The notes beneath the pieces are model-generated. The model saw only the letters and a program-made list of their open reading frames with translations, did not search any database and was not told where the DNA came from. The position numbers and the translations under genes were made by a program. This document shows positions 38,479-50,428 of a stretch of DNA of 64,000 bases, in pieces. Source of the DNA: Asterella californica (taxonomy: Eukaryota > Streptophyta > Marchantiopsida > Marchantiales > Aytoniaceae); the NCBI GenBank assembly GCA_036924285.1, contig JAYKYS010000005.1, positions 1,240,001-1,304,000 of the forward strand, read 5' to 3'. Position 1 is the stretch's first letter, and each line of letters begins with the position of its first letter.

Positions 38479-38509
<31 letters not shown>

Positions 38510-38510
38510 T
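38478..38510. repeat. (TAA)n microsatellite
   Basis: About ten consecutive AAT/TAA units. Confidence 0.9.
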
Positions 38511-41500
38511 TTATGTGATTTTTAACATCAAACTGAATTATAACTCTTAATTTCTTTTAAAATAACAAAGTTGTTTTTTGTTTTCAAATGTTATCCATGA
38601 TGTACTAAATGAAGTTCTCAAGAGAGTTTGCAAAGTAAATAATATGAGTTCTGATAAGGAGCAAAGGTAAAAGCAAAGGCATGATAATGCATTCACAGCA
38701 TTCCTTTCTTTAGACATGTGCATATATCAGACAAATTGGAATGCATGATCTTTTTAGGGATAAGGAACAACATCAATAATCAATAACTAAAACATTAATA
38801 TCATGAGAACTTTTACATGATATCAGTAACTAATCATACATTTTTAATAAAATTAATTTTTTTTGTGAAAATAAATTAAGGATGAATAAAAGTTCTAAAA
38901 GTTCTAATTTTAATTTCTATAACAAATATAGACAATAAAGAAAATTATAGTAATCAAAGTCAAATTGTTATAATGTTTAAAATATATTTAATTATTTTAA
39001 ACATATAATAATTAATTTTAATTACTTTAAACTGATATCAATATATCACTTTTTGATAACAGACAAATTACTCTCTCTCACCTTTTTGCGATACACTCAT
39101 TCAATATGTAAACTCACTCTTTTAGTTGGTGCGTTATTATGGTTGTACATTAAGGATTTTTGGCATTACGAAATATTATATTCGAGAGCATATAACTTGT
39201 TATGGTTTTTGCTAATTTACAATTTCCAAGCATACAATTCATAAAATTAACTTTCTTCCAAATTTTGTCCTTGTATTAATGTACTATCCTCTTTTCTTTA
39301 TCATAAGTTGAGTGGTTATTGATATTGTTTTGTAGTCATAATTATGTATTTGGTAAGACCTCAACATCTTCACAATTCAGATATATAAGGTTTTTTCTTT
39401 TGTATTATTTTCATTACCAAGGTAGTGCCACTAAGATGTAATTGATGATTATATAGTAAACCTTGGAAAATAGAGAATAATCATTTGCAGAATACTTCTT
39501 TCCTCATATATCGTTAGTGGAAAGTTAATAAATATGAAGATTATTGCCCACTAGTCTAAGGGCGTCACCGCATCACTTTTTTTATCCATAGTTTTTTGCT
39601 TCAAGTTTCTCGGAGTTTAGGGTCGGTAATAACAGTAGCACCGCACCATGCACGCTTATCGTTTTTCGGCATCATCATCTCTTTTTGCTAAAATCATCTA
39701 TATCGAGTGCGCATCCAAAGTCATCCATCTAACTGTTATAGTATACACCGTTTTAGAGTTTTCTGTTATTTTAAGATGAATGTATCTAGATTTAAGTTTC
39801 AAACAGTAATCAAATTGTCTATACATAACAAATAACAAATCAGTAGCTCCATAGCAAGAATTGTGTTTAACTTGAGCCCTTTAAACACAGTCTAAGAAAC
39901 TCTGCAAATAGCAAGAACAATGAAATCCAACACTACAGTTAAAGTTATAGCAACCAAGTAAATAAATATCATCCAAAACCACATCCGTAATCACATCCGT
40001 AATCACATGATCACAACAACAAAAACCAAAAGAAATCATATTCCTCGATAGCAAATCACATCCACCAATATTAATATCCATAGAATATAAAATTTATCTA
40101 GATATTCCTTTTTATTTCTTCTTACATTTATATGTTTAATTAGAATTAATCTAAAATGAAATTTAATTACAATTGTATCATAAAATTTCGATTTTAATTA
40201 CTTTTAAAAGGCTCGTATCAACATTATTCCAAAAGACTACCATATACCTCACTAGTCACTAGCGAAGAACCAATTATTTTATGTTTCTAAGTATCCACCT
40301 ACGACCTATTTATTAAGTAGTACAACACTTGTACCCAAAGGATATTTTAGGCCATAAAAGTGAACAATCATATATAAAAGTATGATAATTTTCTATTGCA
40401 TTCTACCTCTTATTAGTCTTACAAACATCTCCATCGAGAGCTACATAGTTACAAATAAGCTGTATATTCTAAATATTACAGAGTAATATGCATGACTGCG
40501 TAAACTCTAAAACTCTGAATCAGTTTTATCTTTGTAAGACAGAAAATAGTTTTAATAACTATAATTTCACTTTGTAGTTTTTATATTGTTTCCAGAACAG
40601 CACATGTACATCAATTTCTTCAATCTGCCGTAAATAATGTTTCTATAGTAAATTAAATAGCCAAATTACACCATTTGAAAATATTTATTGTTGGAACTAA
40701 CAGTACTCGTTGTGAAAACCTTTAATGAGTACCGTAAACCATTTTTACTTTTTTCGCTCTATTCGATATGAAACTTTACACTGAGAAGGGAAGTAACCTA
40801 AAAAATTACATCAATGGGAGTGAAGTAAAGAAAGTACCTCGGGATACAAGAGAGAGACCAAACACGCTTTTTCTTATGTATAAATAAAATTAGAAATCAT
40901 TCATTTGCGTAATAGGCTAGCTGTTTACTTATAATATAACCTATAGCTGCATTACAGAAATCCTGTTTCTCTTTGTAAGATTTCCACATTTATATTTGAT
41001 AACCCATCGCAAATATGGAAAGAGACTCTACATAGTTCAAGAGATTGTGGTTTAGCAAACTAGACGATATAGAGAGATTTTCTGAAGAACTCGACGTTTT
41101 GATCCTGATGGATCCAAGAACAGCAAGTTGAGACTTCGGAATGACCCGAACGGTCCAACTCTCTTTTTTCAGGTCACTGAAGCACTCTAAAAACCTTTCT
41201 CTACGTCTCAATTTCTCCCAGAACACAATCTCCGATCCGTCCACCAACAGGTTGTAAGTGCAAGCTAGCTCCTTAAGCTGCCCCCTTATGTCAATCGAGT
41301 ACATCAAGGTTTTCACAAATAATGAACAAACAGACCCTTGTGTCTTTAGTATAATGCCAAGAACCGCAAATAGCCAGTCAGCAATAGGAAACTAAGACAT
41401 AGCTTGATTTTCTCATCTTTCGAGTCTCATAACTTTACCACTAAGCGTCCAATTGATGTAATGAAAATGAAGATCGGAAGTTGTGTAAAAAGCCCGTAAG

Positions 41501-43588
41501 CTAGGGCCTACCTTGATTTTCCACCTTTCGAATCTTGTTACTCCACCACTTCTCTTCTAAAGTTCAGGAAGAAGAAAGAACAGGCTGCTATGGTCAGACA
41601 GAAAAGATCCGTAAAGGACCCTCACGTCTTCTCGCGCATTCTGCCAATCTTTCCAATCTTCTTCCAATCTCTAGGAAGATGTGGATTTGAGAAGTCAAGA
41701 AGACTAGGAGGCACAAGTCTGATTCTTAATTTCCTGCTTCTCAAAACAACAATCAACTCTCAAGTTCACTCTGGATTCGCATCAAGCTTCTCTCAACACA
41801 AATTCCAATCCAATCCAATCACTTGATACAAATTGCACGTATTCGTCTTTCGAAGATGTTCATACATTCAGAAGTGTCTTCTGTCCACGGATTCTGGGAC
41901 AGAAGCATAGTAGGATAGGAAAATTGATAGTCTGACCATCGAATTTTGAAATGAGAAGTAGAGAAGCTCAATTCCAGTTCGAGAAGAAGTGAGAAGATGG
42001 CTGACGAAAATTGGACAGTGCTTCCGCGTCCAATTTTCTCAAGGGAAATTCAGGGTAGGGAGAATGATCGACGGGCTTCCTGCAAAATGATAGAGGAAGC
42101 GCGGAGACATCGAAATAGAGGACGGAAGCGATGAGGAAGAGAAAAGACTGGGAAGAACCTCAGTACTACTTCTAGCTACGCTTCTGATTGTTCCTTCAGT
42201 CTTCTGCACGCTTTCAGAACTTCAATTTTATCTTCAATGTCATGCCAAGATCCTGCTTCTACCTCCAATCTCGAGCTGCTGCTACACTGCTCCCACAATC
42301 GATCTCGATCTGCTGCACTCCAAAACTTCTCTCTCAGTTTCCACCTCGACCCTCAATTCTTAATCTTCTAGTCTCGTGGAGATTCCTCACTCTTCCACCT
42401 TGAGTCCGCTTCCTGATTGAAACGTCTTCTCCTACTCAGTCTCTTCAATTCGCTCATGCGCGCTTCCAAGGTATTCTCCAGTTCCCGAACCGAAGTAAAT
42501 TCTGAATTGAGAATCAGCAAGGGGTGCTCTAGTGCTAATGCGCCTCCAGCTTCCGTATCTTCTCTATGCGATAAGATAATAGCTCGACTACCCTTGACCT
42601 ATCTACTATAAAGGTGTCTGTACAGCAGGTACACCTACCCTCTTATCTAGTCGGTGCGTGGTTGGTACCCCATGGTTATAATCACTGTCTTCCCGGAAGC
42701 GTCTTCCGTCTTCTAGCTTCCGTCTTCCGTCTTCCAAAGGACACCCTCAAGAAGACGACTTCCCAGAAGACGTCTGTCTTCCGGCTTTGAAAGAAGTAGA
42801 CTTCTTCTCATAAATTCTCTTAAGATCATCTTCCCGCTAATCAAGCCGTAATCTTAAGTAATAAGGTTACTTCAATTATATAGACACGTCATTAACTTAA
42901 AATTTTTGAAAAAATCTCCAATCTTGCAAATTGTGGGCACCACACTTTCACGTCAAGTTCATCATCGTATCGTATCATACGAATTTTGCACATGAAGTTG
43001 TCCAAGAATATGCGGAGTATATGGTTGCGGAGATATTGTGTGCAAGAACAAGATAAGAGAAAGAAGCACACAATCACGTGATTGAGCCTTTCATATATCT
43101 AACCTCACTTTATGGACACTTCTGTAGTATCTTACAAAACTGAAGAATATACACAAGTCGTCTGTAAACTGCACCAAACTTTAACAGAAATTTTTTTGAA
43201 ATACTATTTAAAGATCATAATTTATCAAATAAATATATAAAATTATGATTTATTAAATATGTTGTTTGATAATCCACTCTTCAAGATGATGTATCATACA
43301 TAAAACCACTCCAAATAGAAAAATAAAAAAGCTTTATATTTCCAAAATCTTTTACTATATGGTAATGCTCCAACTTAAATCACACGTGAAAATTATATTT
43401 TAAAATATCAAAGAAACAAGTCATTAGACGTGAATGTTCTAATCTTTGTTGCAATTTAATATATACGATGTGATAAATCACTTGATGTTAACACCCTAAT
43501 TTATATCTGACGTGAAATTTATAATTTAGAATATCGAAGTAATAAATCCCCCTCTACGTTAGTGCAAAAGCAATCTCAAATACCATTA

Positions 43589-43629
43589 GAAAAACATAGA
43601 TGGTTTGAGTCAAACCATCTATGTTTTTC
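43589..43629. repeat. Perfect 41-nt palindrome, 20-bp arms
   Basis: The arm GAAAAACATAGATGGTTTGA (43589-43608) is the exact reverse complement of 43610-43629 around a single G. It lies between AT-rich DNA and the GC-richer patch at 43.7 kb. Confidence 0.85.
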
Positions 43630-45931
43630 CAAACCACACAACTAAAAAAGGACTATATACCTCAAACGGATTATAGAAATCGAAGAGGAGACTTTCCTCA
43701 GGATTTCGTCCGCAGCACTTTCCGTAAAGGGAAACGGGAAATGTTCAAGAGCTTAACCCTAATCCCGTTCTCACTTTGCCGGGTACGATGTGACACATAG
43801 ACACGACACGAACCCACAATCTGGGCGACGGAGAGAAACGGTAGAACGTTAGAACGTTGGAAGAAGGAACAGTGAGAACGGCCGGCCTCACAGTTCGGAT
43901 AGGAACTCAGAACAACTGTGGGACCAAATGCTCGGTTTGGATTAGACTTGCTCTGGTTCAATCCGTGGCCAGTGACGCTGACGAAGACTGCCTCGTGACT
44001 GTGGGTTACCAAATCCTGGACCTTGTGGCTCCCAGTCCGGATGGCTTCCCGGTGGTTACAGGTGGCGGCCGGTGACGACCAAGTTCTTTTCTCTGGCACG
44101 GAAAGAACCAGAATATAAGGCAGAATCTTTGAACTTCTGCCGACCACAGTTCTGTCTTCCTCTAGAACCTTCCTGAAACTAGATTTCTCTTGCCACTCCC
44201 AAGTTTTGTGTCGTAGGTTTTTGCTATACGGTAGTATACATATACGTAGATTGTGAAAACCGGAAAGAAACAGGGGAATTATCTGTCGTATAGCGAAACA
44301 GACGGATGGATTATTGTGAAAACCTAAAAGTGAAAAGGAAAATCATTTTTTCACCAGTCAAGTAATTGTATATATTATCATTAAAAGAGTTTAGAAGCCA
44401 AAGTCAATTTCTGACATAAATTAATCTCATATTCTAAAGTTTTAGCTTTAACATTTCTCTCAATTAAAATAATTAGTCACATTGCTTATGTGAGTCTGGT
44501 GATTTTCCATCAAATCAAAACTTATCAATCAGATCTTTCACGTTTACCGAAGTACTATACTTGCTTATTTAGATTAATATTTCCATCATAGCTCTTTCAC
44601 TCTTGTTTATACACCTTGGGTTTTTCATATATAAGTTCTTAGAGACAGTTTGACAGATTTACTCATCAACTAAATATGTAGATTAATAATTAAAATGATT
44701 TAGAAACCAAAGTCAATTTCTGGCAAAATTTAATTCAAGACTCTGTAACATTAAACTAAATTTTTTTATGCATTAAAAATATTTATTTATGCATTCATTA
44801 TGATTTCTTCATCAATAAAACTCTATTACCTTGATATAACAACATTGACTGATACTTTTTCCAAAGTATTATCTTAATTCATGACACTCATATCTTCTTT
44901 TCACTTAAACCACTCAATTTTCTCATCTCGAATGTGAAGTACATCTTTCTCTGTCTTTTTAAGTATTAATAACTAACATGTATCTTGAAGATTCCTCTGA
45001 AGTACAAGAGTTTTAACTTTAAGTTATTCCATTGATATTTCATGTTCATGTCTAACCTTCAAACTTAAATGGACATGTCCCATCATTATGATATCTTGCA
45101 TATGGTCAAGATAACCAAGTTGAACGTGCTTTTTATTTTAATTTGTCAAATATAACATCAATCTATCTGTATAAGGTGTATTTTATTTCCATGTTTGGTT
45201 TTCCTGTGTATCATTTAATATCAATTATTTTCAAGACTTTACTCGAGTTTATCTTTTCATGTATTTTCTTCTTATAATACCCTATGTCCTAGCTTTTCAT
45301 ATGTCATATTACATATTTTTTCATTTCATCATGTATAACTTTATGAAGAGTTTAAATGAGTCCATGGTTAAGTATTACATGAGCCAAAAAATTAGAATAC
45401 GCTGCATTTTCTCAAAATTATTTATTCTATCAATAATTTATCTCTTTTATTCATCTGTGAGTTTTTTCCATTGTTCAACACAAATAGAATATTAATGATG
45501 ATTGAGTTATCAAGTTTCCAAGTTTAGCTTGACTACTACATACTTACATTGTAAGTGAATCTAAATATGTATTAGATGGGACTTTTTTGTTGTGTGGTGA
45601 AATAGACTGATGGAATTGTGATGAAAACTGAAAAGTGAAAAAGAAGTAGCGAGATAGACGGAGTCGTTGTGAATAAGCATGCTCGATAAACTTCCGTACT
45701 TTTGCTCTCTTTAAGATATCAGAAATGATGTAAATATTATATAAATATTCTACATTAAGCAAAAAGAAAAATCAAAATATTATTTAAATGTTAAGTATTA
45801 CTTGTTCCTAGAACGTAGAAAATCTAATTAGAAAACCCATAAGTGATGTTTGGAACTTCGCGCTTCAAACGATACAAGTGCGATACAAGTGCGGGAGGGT
45901 GCTGCACAGAGTTGACTCATCCATAAACATA

Positions 45932-46026
45932 TTAATTTATTACCTAACTTTTCTCGTCAGAAAGGTTAGGTAATAAATTAAGGTTGCAACCCTCTTCCAT
46001 CTTCAGATGGAAGAGATGAATAAGCA
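45932..46026. repeat. Double-hairpin element, copy C
   Basis: Hairpin 1 has 17-bp perfect arms: TTAATTTATTACCTAAC (45932-45948) against 45965-45981. Hairpin 2 has TCTTCCATCT (45993-46002) against 46005-46014 with a 2-nt loop, enclosed by GGTTGC/GCAACC. It shares the CCTAAC..TTC..GAAAGGTTAGG core with copy A. Confidence 0.75.
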
Positions 46027-47213
46027 ACCTCAACTCTGGAAGAAAAAATGATAGATGAAAGATGATAGATCCAAAAAAGCGCTAACGCATAGCTCTGCAA
46101 TCCATTGCAAGCGGAGCTCTTTGTTATGCTTGTCACGATTTTGGACTAACCATTATCGTGCATGGCTCTAGGGGAAGTCTGTTGATGGACAAGAAGATCT
46201 CAAAGTTAGAATCTTTATTGGGCAATTGCATAATATTTCACCAATTTTTATTATCAGTGTTCAGTTTGAATAAAATAATGTTCCATATAGGGTGTATTCT
46301 CATACACCCTATAGACTGAGATGATATTTGGTGAGGTTAGCAAGCATTGTCTCTCCTTATCACAGTGTAACTAACATATTTTTCTAAAATATGTCATCGT
46401 TATAGTTTCATCTTTAGCATAATGGGTGTAAGAGAAAACTCAAAAGCATGATTATGGAGGCCTCCTAAGTAAAGAAATATCTTTGAAATTACAACCACTC
46501 AAATTACAATCACACAAATTACATCTTGGAAATTATATAATCACACTAATTATATCATTCATATATGTAATCTTTTTGTTTATTATGTCTGAAATTACAA
46601 TCCAATTGCAAAGGTTTGTAACTTCATAAATCCAAAACTGACCGCTTGATCACGTAGTCTCGAAATACCTGTCCAATTGTATCGCACATTCTCCAAACTG
46701 ACATCTGCAAGTTGAGTTATATCAAATTAAATATCTTAGCTCGAAAGTTTTTCAAGTGTAAAATCCGAGTTCACATTCACTCCTTCATTGACCAAACCAG
46801 TTGCAGTTTTCTCCTCTTAACTCGAATCTGAAAGATTGTTGTCTTGTTGGAATAGACTCCCCAAATGCTTTTGAAATGTACCAAACACACCCAAACCAAG
46901 CTCTCTGACTGCTTGTACACCGGTCAAAGTTCACCAAAAATATCATAATGTGAAAAGCTTCCATGCTCACATTCACTTTTTACAAACTTTACAAATTGCT
47001 CTCTCGAATCTGGCACTACAGCTGAGTGACTGTGCCAAAATCCATTCTTGGGATACCAAAAACTTGTAAAATGATAGCAATTTATATTTTGTGAGAAGGA
47101 TATCCAAAATAACATGGAGTTCTTAGCTGCGGAGATATCATATACTGAAGAAGAGAGAGAATGAAACAACCATGTAGATAACCTCTCCGGAGATGTAAAA
47201 CTTCACTTTTATA

Positions 47214-47720
47214 GTTTATAGTATGCACTTGAGTCTTCTTTTATAAGTAGAAAACTTATGAACATATCAGAATAGTTTATAGTATGCATTTGAGTCTTCT
47301 TTTATAAATAGAAAACTTATGAACATATAAGAATAGTTTAAAGTATGCACTTGAGTCTTCTTTTATAAGTACAAAACTTATGTACTCAGAATAGTTTATA
47401 GTATGCACTTGAGTCTTCTTTTATAAGTAGAAAACTTATGAACATATCAGAATAGTTTATAGTATGCACTTGAGTCTTCTTTTATAAGTAGAAAACTTAT
47501 GAACATATAAGAATAGTTTAAAGTATGCACTTGAGTCTTCTTTTATAAGTACAAAACTTATGAACATATCAGAATAGTTTATAGTATGCAGTTGAGTCTT
47601 CTTTTATGAGTATAAAACTTATGAACACATCAGAATAGTTTACAGTATGCACTTGAGTCTTCTTTTATAAGTACAAAACTTATGAACATATCAGAATAGT
47701 TTATAGTATGCACTTGAGTC
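47214..47720. repeat. 61-bp minisatellite, eight copies plus a partial
   Basis: Units start at 47214, 47275, 47336, 47394, 47455, 47516, 47577 and 47638, with a 22-bp partial at 47699. All are 61 bp except the third (58 bp, a 3-bp deletion). Each begins GTTTATAGTATGCACTTGAG and contains a small hairpin, ATAAGT..ACTTAT. Units 1-3 and 4-6 share diagnostic variants (ATATCAG, ATATAAG, then TTTAAAGT with GTACAAAAC), so a three-unit block of about 180 bp was itself duplicated. Confidence 0.95.
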
Positions 47721-48904
47721 CTAACCGAGTTTGAATCCTCTAAGCCAAAAGTCGTTGGAAACAAAAGTAGAGCAAGAGAAACATTCTTTTTCTAACAAAA
47801 CACTTTGGAATAATATCACATAATCCAAAACATGAACTAAAATACACCCGTGTACAACTTGTTTTGTTTTGTCCAAGCAAGTTATCTACAAGCTACACAT
47901 GAACTAGTGGAACTCATGAAAGTTAAAAATCCAAAAACAGTTGCAATAATATCTTATACTTGTTTTTCTTTCGTCAATTAATATTCATATGTCAATATGG
48001 TCTTCTTCTTTACTCGTTGGTTTTTAATATTTTCAGATTCGACTCTCAGTGGTCAAGATATCTCTCACTTTTGATCATAGATAGATGATAGAACTCTAAA
48101 AAATGTATCCATGCGACACATAAACAAATCATATTGTCTGGTCTGAGATCTATTTTCTCCTCAAACTGTTTTGGGTCACCGTGATCCAAAGGACTCTTTA
48201 AACAAGTTTAGAGTGTATATTCTTGCTAATGGTGAGATCTTATGTTAAACTAGCAACTTTTTTGGGGTTTCTTGATCATGTTCTTTTTCATTGTTTATAC
48301 TCATGTGAAATTGTTACAAACATGAAAATGTACAGATGATTATCAGTAATCTTAAAAAAAAAAAGACAACTTTATAATGATTACAGTATCAAAAGCTTGA
48401 ATTAGAGATTCTAATGATGTCATTCACTTCGCTTGAAGTCATGAAGGACAAATAATCGGAAATCTTTAAAACCAAGCTCGCTAGAAACATATGGCCATAT
48501 AGATATAGGTATATAAAAGTTGTTATCTCTCTGAGAATAATGGGATGGAATAACCAGATTGTAATATTTAAAACCATTTCATTTATAATGAACAGTCTAT
48601 CCTTGCTATTGAATATTTTTTCTTTGTTGTCTTTTTCGGAAACTGATGACTAACAATATTTTAGTTTTTAATGGAAAAGTTAAAGCTATTTTTAATTTCA
48701 GTTTTATTTTGTAAAGCTTTTACGGGCAACTCGAAGTTAAGATGATATACGTAGAATTTATGATTAACCATAAGTTGAGAAATTTACTCACATTGTGTTA
48801 CTTGACCACACCCTTGATCATCCGTAAGTTGTATATGCTAGTGTGATACCGTTCCTACACGTGTGATGGTAGCTCTTCAAGCGAAAGTCCAGTTATAGAT
48901 TAAC

Positions 48905-48994
48905 AAGTCTTACTTGAACGAGAGAACTGGTGGGGTAACGAAGTCTTACTTGAACGAGAGAACTGGTGGGGTAAGCGAAGGCCACCAGTTCTCT
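48905..48994. repeat. 36-bp tandem duplication with an adjacent inverted piece
   Basis: 48905-48940 and 48941-48976 are identical except near the end (each contains TTGAACGAGAGAACTGGTGG). Immediately after, CCACCAGTTCTCT (48982-48994) is the reverse complement of the unit interior, so the RNA or single strand could form alternative hairpins. Confidence 0.85.
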
Positions 48995-49199
48995 CCAGTA
49001 CGTCCACTCCGGTGTTTAGGCATTCTTTCCAGTGCCTTTACGCTTCTGCACGGGTTTTTAGAGTTTTCCGAACCTCTCGAACTTCACGAGCACACCACAA
49101 CGAGATGTCAGTTTGCAGTATTTAGGAGAAAACGAAACTTCTTTCGATCTACATGTTTAGTTGAATGAATAATACATACTGATATCGGAATTTTTCTAA

Positions 49200-49530
49200 A
49201 AGATCCCAAGAACTGTTTGGAATTTTAAGTGAAACAAAACCCATTCCATGAACTTTGGAAAGGTTACCTCTTGGTGCCTAGGCAATCTTTCCATCTGTCT
49301 TGTGGTTTCAAGTATTATCCTATCAGAGTTTAAATTCGAGAATAAGAAGCAACTTCCAATCTGTTAGTTTTCTTTTTCCTGACAAAAGGTGAATGTAAAA
49401 GCCAAAACAATATAGAATTCTCTATCCTCAACTTTTGGTTAGACACACCAAGAGGTTACCTGTCCGAAGTTGATGGAGTGAGTGTTTTCTTCTTGAGTTT
49501 CCACGTGATTTGGAATTTAAACACTTCCTC
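49200..49530. mobile_element. Short inverted-repeat (MITE-like) element
   Basis: GGAAAGGTTACCTCTTGGTG (49257-49276) pairs with CACCAAGAGGTTACCTGTCC (about 49447-49466), and the flanking sequence continues to pair imperfectly outward for about 50 bp on each side. No transposase; termini and target duplication not defined. Confidence 0.5.
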
Positions 49531-50428
49531 AGATCTTATATAGAAAGTTCTATATCAGGGTACACATCCAGATTGAAAGAAGCTCCGTTGTTCCCGAGTA
49601 AAACGGTTGCGGTGTACTCTCAAGGTTACGGGGTTTGAAATCTCCAAAAGACTGTGAGAAGGCACGTGGAAAGAGACTGCCTTACTCTTCTGGACAACGC
49701 CACATGGATTGTAGCGGGCACGCGGTCGGGTCGAGTCTCGTGCGTTCCGTATTTCAAAACTGACTAACTGCAGTAGCATTTCGAGTTACGAGTCTTCACT
49801 ATAGTTAACTCTCGGTCACGTAGGCAGCCTGGCTCTTCCCTCCGCCTCGGCATGAGGGTACCGACTGTTGCCTATAACCCTGCGGCGGCCAAGAGACATC
49901 CTGCATCCTGCTTCCCACTGTTCCCACTTTACCTTCGAGCAACACTCTCATCCGAACCATGGACATGGATCGAACTTCCGGTCCTTTCCATCACTTCGTC
50001 AGTCACATTGGCGATGTTTGGCCATTTTGGTATCATTCTAAGGCGATTACAAACCAGTTCACCAAACTCCCTCAAGTTTGTCAGTTTCCACAAATCAGAC
50101 GATTTTTCGAGTCCGATTCGTTAAGATTCTGTCGCTGTAAGCAAGCAAAGAATTCTGAAAGAGCTGGACACAATTTACTGACCAAGGTCAAACGAATAAC
50201 AGAGTTGAAAGCGGGGTAATAACCAGAGTAACGTGGATATTGTAGTCAACTATCCTTTAATGTTATGTACAGAAATTCCCCAGAAATGTGGTGTACAAAA
50301 CTTTCATCTTTACAAATGTTTCTGTTTCTAGTCGAGGTCACTAATGTCGCTAATGTCAGACATTAGTAATGATCAAACAACCTCCAAACTGGAAACAGGA
50401 TGAACAAGTACAGTAGCTATGAAACTCG

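Larger units (their letters stand above)
31225..47213. other. Long AT-rich spacer, no confident gene
   Basis: About 16 kb with repeats annotated separately. ORFs noted but not assigned: 31381-31617 plus (78 codons), 40990-41316 minus (108 codons, starts MKTLMYSIDIRGQ), and 42410-42560 minus, which reads as an open charged helix. A GC-richer patch at 43.7-44.2 kb has ORFs on both strands and no recognisable product. Segment 36.5-37.3 kb is rich in GATG and ATGG words. Two related ~50-bp segments (about 44296-44345 and 45593-45645) flank a 1.25-kb AT-rich block. Confidence 0.45.
47721..50428. other. AT-rich spacer before the coiled-coil gene
   Basis: No gene recognised. Holds a 36-bp tandem duplication (48905-48976), an inverted-repeat element (49200-49530), and the 3' UTR region of the minus-strand coiled-coil gene with a small hairpin (CTAATGTC, 50350-50357, against 50359-50366). 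Confidence 0.5.

Noticed and set aside
40990..41316. Protein-coding gene on the minus strand (108 codons)
   Set aside because: Composition is acceptable, but no homologue, no partner exon and no splice evidence were recognised; kept only as a note.
43698..44147. Gene in the 43.7-44.2 kb GC-richer patch
   Set aside because: Long frames exist on both strands at once, neither has recognisable motifs, and the minus-strand frame is rich in residues typical of antisense reading.
47214..47720. CRISPR-like array
   Set aside because: The copies are direct tandem units without unique spacers, in a plant nuclear context; it is a minisatellite.
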